A stretch of DNA of 64,000 bases from Paraconiothyrium sp. Pb-2020 (GCA_022419385.1 JAJUBI010000009.1:806001-870000); one strand, 5' to 3'. Numbered from the stretch's first letter, positions 47,201 to 57,676 are shown. Notes: generated by a model from the letters alone, not told the origin. Made by a program: numbers and translations.

Positions 47201-48629
47201 TCTGCAGCTTGTATTTCTCCGTATGCGCATCTGTAAGCTCCTTTTGACTGTTGTTTATTGTTTCGTTGAGAACACTGATCTCCTTATTGAGGTTCTCAAC
47301 CTCTTTGCTAGCATCCCTGAGCTTATCGGTCTGAGATCCGAGCTCTTTCTCGAGTTTCGAGACCTCGCGCGTGGCAGCATCTAGCTTCTCAGTCTGTTGC
47401 CTGAGCTCCTCGTCCTCGTCGGTCCGAGAATCGATCTGCTCTGAGAGCCATGCGACCTCCTCAGCGGCAGCGTCACGCTCCGCCACCCGTCGCTTAAGCT
47501 TCGCTGCAAGGTTTTCCGCATCCTGTCGATGAGTGGCACTCTCATACAGCGCGGCTTTGAGCTCCCGGCCTAGATTCTCCAAGGCTAGCTTGTGCTTAGA
47601 GTCGCTACTTTGAGCTTCTTTGAGCGCTTCGCGCCCTAAGGTGAGTTCTGCTTCAAGTTGGGAAATCTGTTTCCGCAGATCGTTGCGCTCTTGGGCTGAA
47701 GAATCGTCCTGGGCCTCGTACTTGGTCAGACTTTGTCGGAGCGTCGCGTTAGTGTTACGTTCTTCTTCGTTTTCTTGTCGCAGAGCTCTGACAGTGGCTT
47801 GCGCCTTATCTGACGCCGTCTGTTGTCTAAAAAAATCTTTTTGCAATCTACTCAGAGCGGACTTCGTGGCTTCGAGCCTCTGGTGAACTCCATCTTCTTG
47901 TAACACTTCGACGGTTGCTTGAGAGTTTGCAAGATCGGTCTGCAGTGTCGCAACGGATTCTTGCGATTCTAGAAGCTCGGCTTCGATGTTTCTTAACGTC
48001 TGCCTGAGCTCCTTGACTTGATCGCGTAATCGTTTCGTTTGGTCGTCATCCCCGTTGTTGGAAATACCCGGACCAGGGACTGGGTTATGATTGCTTCCCT
48101 GACCCTGGAGACGAACATTCAGAAGGACGTTCAGAGTCTCTGGGCGCGATCTCTGGGGTTTGGCTTTCAGGCGTCGCACGATCGCCCGGGTTACGTGATA
48201 GCCAAAACGAATCAAACAATACACCAAGAGCAACCATAGGAGCAAGGGCAACACCGAACCCCCTACAAAGACCAGCCACACAAGGATATGGACGAGAACT
48301 GGCAGCTCATCGAGGCTACTCGTAGGTATAGTTGTATTCGAATTAGCTAAGTGACTGTAGGAACTAGAATCGTTCATGTTGAAATATTCCGATATCACTG
48401 TGTTGTGGTAAAGCGCTGGGTGGTTTGAATAGGTCTTGATTTTCATAAAAAAAAAGGCAAACGCTTCTTCGTCGTAAGCCAACCAGTTATATTTGTCCCA
48501 CAAAGAAATAGTTGTGTGGGCGCCAGCACTTCGGTTTTCCAAGTGAGACAAAGGGTGATACCGCGCCATCAGTGCAAATAACCACAAAGGACGACAAAGA
48601 CACTCACTAGAATGATGCGATATGCACAA
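44265..48629 (-). CDS. Giant membrane-anchored coiled-coil protein
   Basis: The open frame starts at 48629, but the Met at 48377 (MNDSSSYSHLANSN) is the more natural start because it is followed after about 25 residues by a strong hydrophobic segment (LVHILVWLVFVGGSVLPLLLWLLLVYCLI in two parts) and a basic patch. About 600 residues of heptad-rich coiled coil follow (Glu, Lys, Gln, Leu, Ser), then a Ser/Thr/Pro/Lys-rich tail with a TTTSEPATTSD-type repeat region and an acidic C-terminus. A canonical intron at 45528..45578 (donor GTAAGT, branch CTGAC, 51 bases) has no stop and keeps frame, so it is easily missed; with it removed the protein is 1353 residues from the inner Met. The protein resembles tethering or spindle/organelle coiled-coil proteins in architecture only. 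No family is recognised. Confidence 0.82.
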   Translation of the reverse strand: MCISHHSSECLCRPLWLFALMARYHPLSHLENRSAGAHTTISLWDKYNWLAYDEEAFAFFFMKIKTYSNHPALYHNTVISEYFNMNDSSSYSHLANSNTTIPTSSLDELPVLVHILVWLVFVGGSVLPLLLWLLLVYCLIRFGYHVTRAIVRRLKAKPQRSRPETLNVLLNVRLQGQGSNHNPVPGPGISNNGDDDQTKRLRDQVKELRQTLRNIEAELLESQESVATLQTDLANSQATVEVLQEDGVHQRLEATKSALSRLQKDFFRQQTASDKAQATVRALRQENEEERNTNATLRQSLTKYEAQDDSSAQERNDLRKQISQLEAELTLGREALKEAQSSDSKHKLALENLGRELKAALYESATHRQDAENLAAKLKRRVAERDAAAEEVAWLSEQIDSRTDEDEELRQQTEKLDAATREVSKLEKELGSQTDKLRDASKEVENLNKEISVLNETINNSQKELTDAHTEKYKLQKELVEARKEAARAQEKLQNASTAGEHKHSDTAKTVSDLKEEVQKLTKKLELGDKRNKLAESAMKKSKDAREQLTKDLSGAQSENKTNKDKITELEKSLEDLTKDRESKLDDFQATQEKISQLESQQKQSKQDIGSLTQERDNALKEAQSLKQKIFSLKQSQQNSPADSSKEVSLLKNKLQYAQARIDGLTKENAHLMDEMDATNEECDEQTKKAEKFAKESNRLADEKKEMSDLKDARIAKLTDELDRTQKELQSVRDQRDQHKSKSGGSTRSAIEHQGGQKDRKPMTQPKEDTKADSSDRGLTEWKASEEYERKDYKGPPGSRKMAPARGHRPRTLGNIEAPPPATLTDIPSSKPATKAPAPKSGSSEASLRKPPNTSSYKPSRTAPISSPKPKAPMEIPGLKTLKHPGNAAVPQPSTTDVQSPTTTDQPEKQKSPEDARATGLTNTKAPEATKGPTSPKPSEGKLKIFSLKKERKSTKSLQPSTTTSEPATTSDMPSTTKETSSTTTKQPEQQRGSDSPKAAVSSQTEGSKSTDVEDSKVSTKCDSMQHALTFHVKTKSSAKQKEVASDERESQASAPVASATTGQSQGSSQFFGGGNLPSFSDIDFGFQGDNETLQDNEYYKGEGARRKDRKVGGRQNVVKSAFSGENATFKRNNTAPTADTPNPLKDHTKDQFTFEMSTAAPTRSGPTPLQTAPGGAVPGSNLGPDVEFRRFELKSQTGASAATSTDPTPPAKSTGYRSRSSSGHSLSSTEDMYRDDKNKDRKADWTISTVRWKQAPVKESREFLNPEASSSSDRKYARSGSGQWETVATNPGAKPSGSVGAFHFGNRTFGRIPGHTAEELARNGGRDPDDTTIVRVSRPPGVFKFGSSSAGPSQPSVATPPENQPPSSQDPDDGGMTDAPPFSPIQEHQSFESDLMDVDDPPNTEQGRTEDVSNRAGEPGTNSGSAISADDEFMQEIIDRMNESDDDAPGSPE

Positions 48630-48755
48630 ACATTGGGGAAAGCCTTGGTATCATGTGGCCAATGAAGTTGAATGAGCGACTCGGGTTGGTTGCGCCCACC
48701 GTCAACAGTGAGCGCTTTGATTAAATGCTACATTGATATTTTTGATGGTATCGTT

Positions 48756-51700
48756 TCAATGCGCCGATGCATCCCCTCTCCTGCTCATACCGCCAGCCAC
48801 TGCGCTGGCCTGTAGCCTGAATGCTCTCAGGCTCCCAGTTGTGCTCCTTGAGCGCATGTGCACAGTGTCCATTGGCGAAACCTCTCGCGCTTGCTCTTCT
48901 CGGATGGGCAGGCGTTGTAGAGAGCGAGCGCGATCCTTAAAATGCGCCGACCCAATAGCACTGTGAGGCGGTGAGGCTAGTGCAGCTTGTCCTGGTTTAG
49001 GGCGTGAATTCATCTTGTTCATCAAAGCCGACATTGTGGCTGCGGGCGACATGTACGTGGAAGTCGTGGCATTGTCCTCGGAGGCAGCGGTATTACGACG
49101 CTGGAGTGCTGCGCCCGGCATGGAATGATTATCTGTAAGTGTATTGCGCCTTGCTGGATTTCCGCGCCCGCCTGTGACTGACGGTGAACGGCTTGTGGAT
49201 CGGCTAGAAGGTGGCGTGGGAAGGCCATTAGGAATAGGTGGCACAGACCCATAAGTCTGCATCAACTGCTCTAGGTTGATTGCCTGAGGAAGTTTGCTTA
49301 GCCGACGGATTGCGCGTTTGTTGTCATTGATGAAACTTGACATGGCCTTCAAAGCGTTGGTCTGATTGTGCTGTTCGTACGCCGGAGCGCCGTCGCTTGT
49401 GTTCATGGCCCTGGCTGCATGCTGTTCGTTCAAATCCAAGTTGCGTTGGGATCGCAAATCAGCATGCTCAAGGTTCATCTCAATTTGGGAGACGACTTGG
49501 TCAAAATCCACGCGTTCACCGACAGCAGGCTGATAAGTTGGTGCAGCGCTGATAGTGACGTTTCGGGACAAGACAAAGAAAGAGCCGTCGCGGATTTTCC
49601 TTTTGAGAATGTTCCAACGAGCGCGAGCGGGGTTTCTCTCAAGTTCGGGCTGGAACACCGAGTGCCGGGCCAGTTTGGTGTAGAACCCTTCAAGACGCTT
49701 AGCCATACGTTCTAGCACCTGCATAAGGAATGCAGAAAGCGCCGCGATACGTTGGCTGTCCGAGGCAGCCTCAAGCTCCATGATTGTACCAAAAGCATCC
49801 ATGCCAGTACATGCTTCATCGCGGATAGCCTCCAGGAATTCCATGTCGTACTGCACGGAGCGCTGCGCATAGGCAATGATTCCTTTCTCATGATGCCGAG
49901 CAGATTCACTGTTGCACGTGAATTGCCCGATTTGGGAGATCTCATTCGACGCTCTGACGGCATCGCTAGATCCTTTAGCACGAGCAATGATGCCGAGGAC
50001 ATCGGGAAGCTTCGAAGGAGTTGCTGATGAAGAGGCGTTTGCGAAGGCGAATGAGATCTTGAGATACATCTCTTGGAGTTTGGGTCCGAACAAGGCCGAA
50101 AAGGCACCTTGGAGCAACCGGGACTGATAATGATAGAATCGACGAACACCACCCATGTTGAAAAGTTCGCCCTGGAACCAGACAATAGATGATTCCATGA
50201 TCATGCCGACTTCGAAGTGGGAGGCCACGACCTGCTCGGTAGCAACACGAAGGAAGCTGTTCCAAAGGTCGTACAGCATGCTGATTTCCTCAGAGTGAAA
50301 AGCCGGTTTGGGAGTCAGCTCTCCGATGTAGTATTTGGTAAGAAGAGAAGAGACTTCGGGATTGTTCGTATGTGCAAGAAGATCAAAGGATTTGGAGCAG
50401 TCGACACCACCATTGGATTTGATGATGTTTGTACCTGTATAAATTAGCTGGATATCCTTTCCCGTTAGTTCATGTGAGTCATGGACCTACCTCCTGGATG
50501 CATAGAACAGAAGTCCGTCACATCGTAGACCTTGCCGTGTACACCAATCCAAACGCGAGAGTCAGGTGTATGCCCAGTGTGAAGTGCAAGCTGGGAGAGC
50601 GGTATGGTTGGTTGATTACACGGCAAAGGTTTGGGAGTCATGAACACGTCGAGCATGAACCGTCGTTCGGCGAAGGCAGTCGTAAGAATGGATTCGACAG
50701 TCTCCATCGTGGGCGAGCGATGATTGTAGAGGGCTTTGCGGATACCCGACATGACGGAGTCGAAGACGCCAACTGAACCGCAGACGTAAATATATCCGCC
50801 GATGCCTCCCTGTTTCTTGCTCATGACCTAGAAGAAGAAGAATTTTAGCGTGTTTCCATGACCACATAGGGCAGCCTTACCAGATCACAGATGGATTGTC
50901 CTTGCTCTACAATGAGACCGTCAATATAGCGTGGCGGAATCTCCTTTTCGACGAGGTCTTGAGTGATAGGGTCATAGACCAGACCTCTAGAATCACGAGA
51001 GAAGGCAGTGTGAACTTCCATTAACCCTTCATTGACGTATTGGCGAAGTTCTGATTCGTAGCAGAACTTCTCTCGCGACTGCACTCCAAGGTAGAGCGTA
51101 GTTTTACCCCAAGTTCGGCCGCAACGTGCTTGCCAGAAACTGCGGAATGGTGCAATGCCGCTACCACCAGCAAAGAGTGCGACTGGTGAAGTATCATCGA
51201 ACGGAAGCTGGAACGCAAAAGGACGAGAGACGCCCAACAATAGCTCTTCGTCGTCGAGGACATCTAGCTCGTCTCCCACGGGCGGGTTGAGAAAGCCACT
51301 GCTAACTCCGTGTCGCATAATCTTAGCATTGCCGGCAAATGTTGAGCAGAGTTCGTAATTTGAACGTGAGATAGTCAGATCGACAGTGCCTACATCTGTT
51401 AGAGAAGAAATATCTAGATCACAGTGCAGCTTACTTGGTAGAAGCTCATCAGCATGTGTAGATATACTGTACGTCCTTGGCACTTCAACAGGGATCAAGT
51501 CGGATAGCCACGAAAGATTACCAGACAGATCGAATGCTTGATCCCAAATGCGAGCTGGGGTATCTTGAACTGCAGCCTGGAGCAGGTCTCCTAGAGAGGC
51601 TCGCACAGGCCATTCATTGGTCGCGAGAACCTGTAGAACGGTATTTGAGGACGCCCTGAGCATTGTGTGTAGCTTAGTCGCAAGCTCTTGCGTGATTGGC

Positions 51701-53931
51701 GCCAAATGGCCCTTGCGCAGCAAATCGATGACAGTAAGTCGAGGCCTTCCCAACCGGGTCACGCTCGCTATGTGATCAGCATATCGCGACCAGACACGAT
51801 CGAGTGTCACGGTGTCTTCGAGCATTGAATCGAGACCAAGAGCTGCAGCGACTTTGGCGCACTCCGTCCATGAGTTCATCGGCATGACTGCCAGCCTGTC
51901 ACCCGGCTGGAATGTGATACCAGCTTCTTGTATATCGAGAGTGACCATAGCGATAGATCGGGTTGGGTCCGTATCGACAAAGTTTCGGCTCAAGATGCGT
52001 CCGCGGTAACGGCATTCCTCGAACGTACCACGAATCTCGTGTGGTTCAAGATCGCGTTGTCCCCGAAATGGCTCCAGGCGCTCTTTCATAGACGCGGAGA
52101 ACTCATGGTGCGTCTGCTCCCATGGTCGCATGTCATTTGCAGCCCCTGAAGCACCATTAGTCTCAGTGCGACCAGTTTTGCCAGCACATTCGAGAAGCTA
52201 CAATCTAGTCAGCAGGCCGAAGGCTTACTGCCAAGGCGTTCTGTACTCACACCAAAGACTTTGTAGCGATGAACACCCATAAAGCCTCGCTCGCCAGTAT
52301 AGGCTTCAACAACGCCGTCAAAGACACCCATGAGTCTAGGGTCTCCGGACGCTTTCACGTATTCTGGGATGCTGTAATGATACTCTATGGCGGCGATGAA
52401 TGCGCGAAGGTTTGAAGGAAGCCAGGCTCGCAGGTGGACACCCTCGGCACCAAGGAACGAATCGTACTTCTTCCGTCCCAGGAAAGCATCCATGACGAGG
52501 TATCTGTGGCATGTTAGATGAAGAGTTGGTCAGACGGAGGCGGACGACGTACGGAGGGAATTGTAAACCAGAAGTGGCAGGGCACCTCTTTGACAAAGGT
52601 GCAGAGAACTTGGCCCATCGCACCCATTCTGCGGGCGAGACATAGTTCTCGCCTGATCCCGCTAACGAAATTGTATGGAATGCTTGAGGCATACGCTCGA
52701 GGATCTCTTTGAGACGGATGAGCTCCCGCAGAAGGCCTTCGTTGTTCCTGTTCATTACATGCTCCTGGCAGGCCGCAATAGCGTCAGGTCCATGCTGAAA
52801 GCTTGCGGAAGTGTCAGCGCATCCCTTCAAGAAGGCTCGCTCGGCACCATCGCCGAACATAGCCCAGCGCAGTCTCTGTATGGTATTAGCTCGGCTTTGC
52901 AAAGACCAAGGGGCGCCTACAGTGTTGTCAAATCGACCAACGTAGGGATGGTCCGACAATGGATCAATGTAATCCACGTTGTAGGATGATTGATCGAAGA
53001 AGGTGAGATGAGGGATCGAGCGGCCCATGCGTATACATATCTGAACGTAAGGCAGTCCGATGCTGCGCGGAATGCCTTTGACTTCGTCACCGAGATCATC
53101 GCTCATCGGCACACCGTCTAGTCTGAGTGGTTTCGCGGCGACAGTGATCCCCTCGTTGCCATCATGCCTCTCCTCGTACCGATATATCGAGCAGAGCATC
53201 CCAAGTGCAACGAGTGCGGCCCAGAGGGCCTTGTCGGGGATGATGTCGGCACTGCCCTCGACAATTGGCAGTGCAGCCACTGACTCTCGCACGCGGCCGC
53301 GAGCAATGCAGCCCGGCATGCGTTCGCAAAGGTCCATCCACACCCTTCCTGGTGAATTTCGCAGCGCACCTGGTGCTTCACTTGTGTCAGGAGGCTGGAA
53401 ACCATACTCAACGCTCAGGTAGCCATCCCGCCAGCCAGTGCTCGGGCCAACCTCTTCAGCTCGAAGGATGACCTGGCGAGCAGGTGCTCCTAAAGCAACA
53501 GCTAACAGATCTCGTTCATCCACGTTGAGTTTGTCAAGGCTCTTCACACCCTTGGCATTTTGGATGGATTTGATCTCGTCCATTGAGGGAACATTGGAGT
53601 AGAGCAGCTCGTTAATGGCTTTTCGTTCCCTTCGCTTGGTTAGACCGGCTGAGAGTATCAATCTGCAGACTTACCTTTGACGGAGGAACTCCTCCACGTT
53701 CGAATCTTGTGGAATCTGGCGAATGTGAATATGGGTCGGGCTAGCTTGAGTTGCTATGCTTACCCCGAATGCAGCATGCACGTCACCTGGCTGTGCAAAG
53801 CCCGACATAGTACAGCCGCGAGGGCCAGTCCTGCTACTCCTGCTACTTCTCTTGCTTCCGGGAGCGGATCTTGGACATACACCACCCGCTCGGCCAGACA
53901 TTGGGCATCCCGACATGGACATCGAGGACAT
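48756..53931 (-). CDS. IDO/PrnB-like heme domain - FAD/NAD(P)H reductase - cytochrome b5 fusion protein
   Basis: Exons are 53931..53675, 53629..52553, 52503..52251, 52197..50881, 50827..50491 and 50434..48756, giving 1639 residues. Residues 1-85 are Ser/Gly/Pro-rich. Residues about 90-545 resemble the indoleamine 2,3-dioxygenase/PrnB (DUF1864) fold, ending in FMGVHRYKVFG, where His524 is the candidate proximal heme ligand. Residues about 575-1015 form a cytochrome P450 reductase-like FAD/NAD(P)H unit: FQPGDRLAVMP (about 626), RTYS (770-773, FAD), GGSGIAPFR (about 873) and YVCGS (982-986, nicotinamide). No flavodoxin domain precedes it. A cytochrome b5 domain follows with HPGG (His1078) and His1102, exactly 24 residues apart as in b5. 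Residues 1133-1375 are helical and unrecognised, and the rest is disordered. All introns are 45-56 bases and frame-consistent. Predicted: a self-sufficient heme oxygenase-type enzyme; the substrate is unknown. Confidence 0.85.
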
Positions 53932-55107
53932 CTTGTATTAGACAAAAAGGATTTTGGGTAACCTGCCCAAGAAAGTAAAAAGAGAATGGAAAGACTTGCA
54001 AAGTCTGGACGATTGAGTGAAGTCCGTCAAGGATAGAATACCGTAGGAGGGAGCATCAAGCCACAGAAGACAAGGTGCACAGCATGCCTCCGTTCTATGA
54101 GGCCGCTGGCCGTACCGCAGTAGGAGGGCTTCTCCGGACGCCATGAGATGCCAAGAGACTTTCCGCTTTGACTGGAGAAACAAGGCCAGGTACAGTCTTG
54201 GCTGGAACAAGGGACACTCTGTACGGTGGAGCTGGAGCGACTGGACTAGTGGGCGGAAGCTGTCCGCTTACCGGAGGAACGGCAAGCCCAGACGATTCTC
54301 GGGGATTTTGGCGTGTTGCGACGGCCCTCTAGCCGCTTCCAGGTCGATGTTGCATTCCATGGTAAAACTGTGCCCTAGCCCACGTGTGCGAAGCGACGTG
54401 TGTAGTGACGCGTCACTCTGCTTCCAGCACAGGTGAGGGCGCTAGCTGGCGCGTGTATGAAGGCTAGTCCACATTTGGTTCCGGAATGAAACGTCGAGGG
54501 GCCGCACCTGCGAACCTTCATCTGGACGTCCAACCCCAATTTTTCGCGTATGCCTTTCACTCATTGCGCAAGACATGCCGGTCAGGACGAGACGAAGCCT
54601 GACGAAGCTGTACAGTTCCAAAGAGTAAGGCTCTCCGACGTGCACATCATTATTCGCACTGGCTTGGAAAGAATACAACTACGTGAAGATTCAACCCACA
54701 CAGTGCTTCTGGACATCGATCATGAAATCGCAGCACATGCTCGCGATGTTCCTTGCAAGATTTTACATAATGATATATCGTCAGGCGGCGGCAAGGCTGG
54801 AGCGAGTGGTGCCTTACCCGCAAAATGGCCTGGATGTTTCAAAATTGCCGCCTCGCGTCCAGAAACTGTGACAGTTCCAGGACCGTGGCCTGCAATCTCG
54901 AAATTCTAGGCTGACTACGCAAGCCCGAGTGTTCTGATCACTCAGGCGCACAGTCTTATGGCGTCACTAGTGGTGACTGCTTTGAGCGACGTTACAAACA
55001 TGTGTTTTGTCCCGGCGAAGTGATGTCGCTGACCCACACGACGTGGTCGGTGTTTTGCGTTACATGGAAGTAGCTTGCGGTGATAACGTAGGACGTCTGA
55101 ATATCCC
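53932..55107. other. Intergenic, no intact gene seen
   Basis: About 1.18 kb between the redox fusion gene and the pseudogene. Short ORFs only. The first part is the promoter region of the fusion gene. Confidence 0.5.
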
Positions 55108-56135
55108 TCAGCGTATTGACTCGTCGACCATTGGATCGCTGCGCAAGGTCGCTGATAGATTCTTAACGCATTCTTCCGCTATTTGCTCTCTTGTCCTGAA
55201 AGTCGCGTTGCCAACATGGAGCAAGAGATTGCATCGTCCCTCACGCAGAATGGGGTGTTCTTTCGCAATGTCAGGCTTCCCCTCGATTACGTCCAGACCT
55301 GCACCAAAATTTTGCCCGTCTCTGAGTACATCGACTAGTGCATTGGTGTCAACTACAGGCCCACGGCAATATTAACAAGGACGGTCGTTTCCTTCAGTTT
55401 GGCGAGGAAGGAAGTATTCCCGATATGTTTTGTAGATGGCGTGAGGGCACAGCCAACAATGACGAGGTCGCTGGTACTGGCAAGCTCGTTGTGTCCGTAG
55501 CAGGTTGGATCGACGCAGCTCCGTCCCGGATGACGCCGAAGTGATCTTCTTTCACTGGCTGTCCCGGCTTCGACGTCAAGTACCGCGCGTCCTTGATCCC
55601 GAAACCGATGAGGCGCTTCAGAGTAGCCTGGGCAATCCGCCCAGAACCCAGAGAGCCCACTGTCGAACCATGAACATCAGGTCCGATCATGAGCGTTGGA
55701 TGCTAGGGCATCTGAGACTACCGTCCAGCCGCCACTCTTGCAATCAGACCCAATATGACGCTACTATCGGCAACAGCATCTCTCACATAGGTTGGCGTAT
55801 ATACAAGACGGATGTTGCGCTGTTCAAGAAATGGGCGATCAACGTTGGCAGTACCGACCGAAAAGGAGGAAATGACTTTGAGTCGATCGCCTGCAGCCTC
55901 GAGGAGATAATCATCGACTCTATCCGAGATCATGAGTAACATACCGGATGCTCCTTTGACACGTTCCAACTAGCACGAATGGTCGGCGCATAAGCTGCAG
56001 AAGTTGATCGTGAACCCCAGTGTACTTTCTCAGATTTTCATTGCACTACCTCCTCCAGGTCTGTGTTCGCGTCCAGTAGATTCTGGTCTTTCGAGAAAGT
56101 TCCTTGTTATGACGGCTTTCGCTTTGAAAACATTA
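55108..56135 (-). pseudogene. Decayed glyoxylate/hydroxypyruvate reductase-like gene (D-2-hydroxyacid dehydrogenase)
   Basis: Fragments of one enzyme follow in the right order on the minus strand but in different frames. They are an N-terminal KAVITRNFLE block near 56110, then KGASGMLLMISDRVDD and KVISSFSVGTANVD (55969-55718), the NAD-binding GSLGSGRIAQATLKRLIGFGI (55690-55394), DLVIVGC-like and VNIA blocks near 55420-55360, and a tail GAGLDVIEGKPDIAKEHPIL to a TGA at 55108-55110. Several stops (for example TAG just after VAAGR) and frameshifts separate them, and the segment between the substrate and cofactor domains is shortened. The family reduces glyoxylate or hydroxypyruvate with NAD(P)H. 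No single splice model I tried repairs it. It is a gene remnant, not a multi-exon gene. Confidence 0.85.
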
Positions 56136-56946
56136 CGGAACTAGCAGAAAGCCGAGGGCATATAATGGAGCGCTACAGGCTGATTGACCAACAAGGGTAA
56201 CGAACATATATGGCGTTTACTTACAGCCTTGTTGACGGTGTTCATGACTCCAATCGTTGAGGGCTAATCAGCACCTAGCGGTACCCACCTATGGTAGGTA
56301 GTAATGCGTCATCCGACGAGACCCAGTCGCCGCTAAGCGCGCGCCATCTATCCTCACATCCTGGATGTAGGTAAGCACGTAAGCTACATTTGAGTGTTCA
56401 ACCTGCCTATATAGCTTGTCTATATGCCTCATGTTTACACAGGTGGACACGGTAAACCCCCGATTGAGTGGCGATCGCCGAACAAATGGCAGTAAAAGAG
56501 CAGCGCTACCATGAGAGGCACATGTACAGCGTCCCTTGAAGAAGATGACTCCCCAATCCATGGCTGTGATGCGCTCACAGATGGCCTAGATGATGCGAGC
56601 GAGGTAGATGGGGACAACTGTACCTTCATACACAGGGAACGAGACATGCTCACTACCAATTGAGTTTAGATTCCACTAGGTCGCGAGTGAGGCATAGTAT
56701 CTGAGTAAGCGGTAGACGTGCACGTAAGCAGCCTCGAACGTTATACTTTAACAGGCTAGGCCACCACAGCTCACGCTGTCGATCTCGCGCGAGTAGGGAC
56801 AACGTACGAAGTCTAAACGAGGTTAACGTAGCTCTACGCATATAGTACATTAGGAAGGACACTCACCAGTGATCTCTCCCAAACATCGCACATCACCCCT
56901 TCCACAACGAACGCCCACCGAAACCCAACCCCCCACTCCCCAAACC
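56136..56946. other. Intergenic, no gene seen
   Basis: About 810 bases between the pseudogene and the EthD-like gene. Short ORFs only, with no recognisable element. Confidence 0.5.
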
Positions 56947-57315
56947 ATGCCCTCCTCAGCCCCCGTTACCATAATCGTCTCCTTCCCCGTCCTCCACCCG
57001 CAAACCGGCAAGCCAATCACCTTCAACCGCGACTACTATATCAACACGCACATCGCGAACGTCGCAAAAGACTGGCTCCCCTACGGCTACCTCGGCTACC
57101 ACTTCAACGAGTTCCTCAACCCCAACCCCGTGACTGGTCAGCCGCCCGAGTACGCTTTCCAGACGGTAGGCTACTTTGAGACCTTGGAGGGACTGTTCAA
57201 GGCGATGGAGGCCACGAAGGAGAAGAGTATGGAAGATGTTAAGAATTTTACGGAAGAGGGGGTGGTGCCAAGTGTTTTGATTGGGACGAGGATTGTAGAG
57301 GAAAGGTTTAAGTAG
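56947..57315 (+). CDS. EthD-like dimeric alpha-beta barrel protein
   Basis: This is a single exon of 122 residues. The frame is open 26 codons further upstream, but ATG 56947 (MPSSAPVTIIVSFP) begins the structured part directly with the first beta strand. The protein has the layout of small EthD/stress-response type ferredoxin-like barrels: an N-terminal beta strand, RDYYINTHIANVAKDW (the His of the Y-x-x-x-H region common in EthD proteins), an aromatic strand (YAFQTVGYFETLEGLFKAM) and a C-terminal DVKNFTEEG-PSVLIGTRI segment. Such proteins act in degradation of small organic compounds or as anthrone oxygenase-like enzymes, mostly as dimers. No function is certain here. Confidence 0.85.
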   Translation: MPSSAPVTIIVSFPVLHPQTGKPITFNRDYYINTHIANVAKDWLPYGYLGYHFNEFLNPNPVTGQPPEYAFQTVGYFETLEGLFKAMEATKEKSMEDVKNFTEEGVVPSVLIGTRIVEERFK

Positions 57316-57676
57316 GAAGGGAATAGACTGAGGCCCGTATAGGGAATTGACTTGGATTATCAGGCATCGATCTGCTTTGGCGTAAGACCAGTGGCGTCGT
57401 CTTCTGTCGGGGAAATTGTTTCGCGGAATCTACAGTGACATACCTGCGAAGCACCGCAGGCCTTTGCGCGCGCCTGGCTTGGCTAACCACTTGCTGCCAT
57501 CTTGTTTACGTCTAGAGTGCCATTTCCAGGGGAGAATTTGATGGCGTAGAACACCGGCGAGAAAAGGTGACAGGAACAAAAGATCGAAGCAAGACAGTCT
57601 GCTTTTGACATTAGTCATTACTCTACTATACAACATTCTTTTATCGTCACTCGTCACTCATAACCCCGACCCCTCT
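57316..57676. other. Intergenic, convergent 3' ends
   Basis: About 360 bases between the EthD-like gene and the aminopeptidase gene, which converge. Nothing recognised. Confidence 0.5.

Noticed and set aside
55108..56135. Repeat-induced point mutation as the cause of the pseudogene
   Set aside because: The breaks include frameshifts, and the sequence is not strikingly AT-rich; a RIP index was not computed.
42136..57315. A secondary-metabolite cluster formed by the aldehyde dehydrogenase, redox fusion and EthD genes
   Set aside because: No backbone enzyme (PKS, NRPS, terpene synthase, DMATS), transporter or cluster regulator is present, and a giant coiled-coil gene and a pseudogene lie in between.
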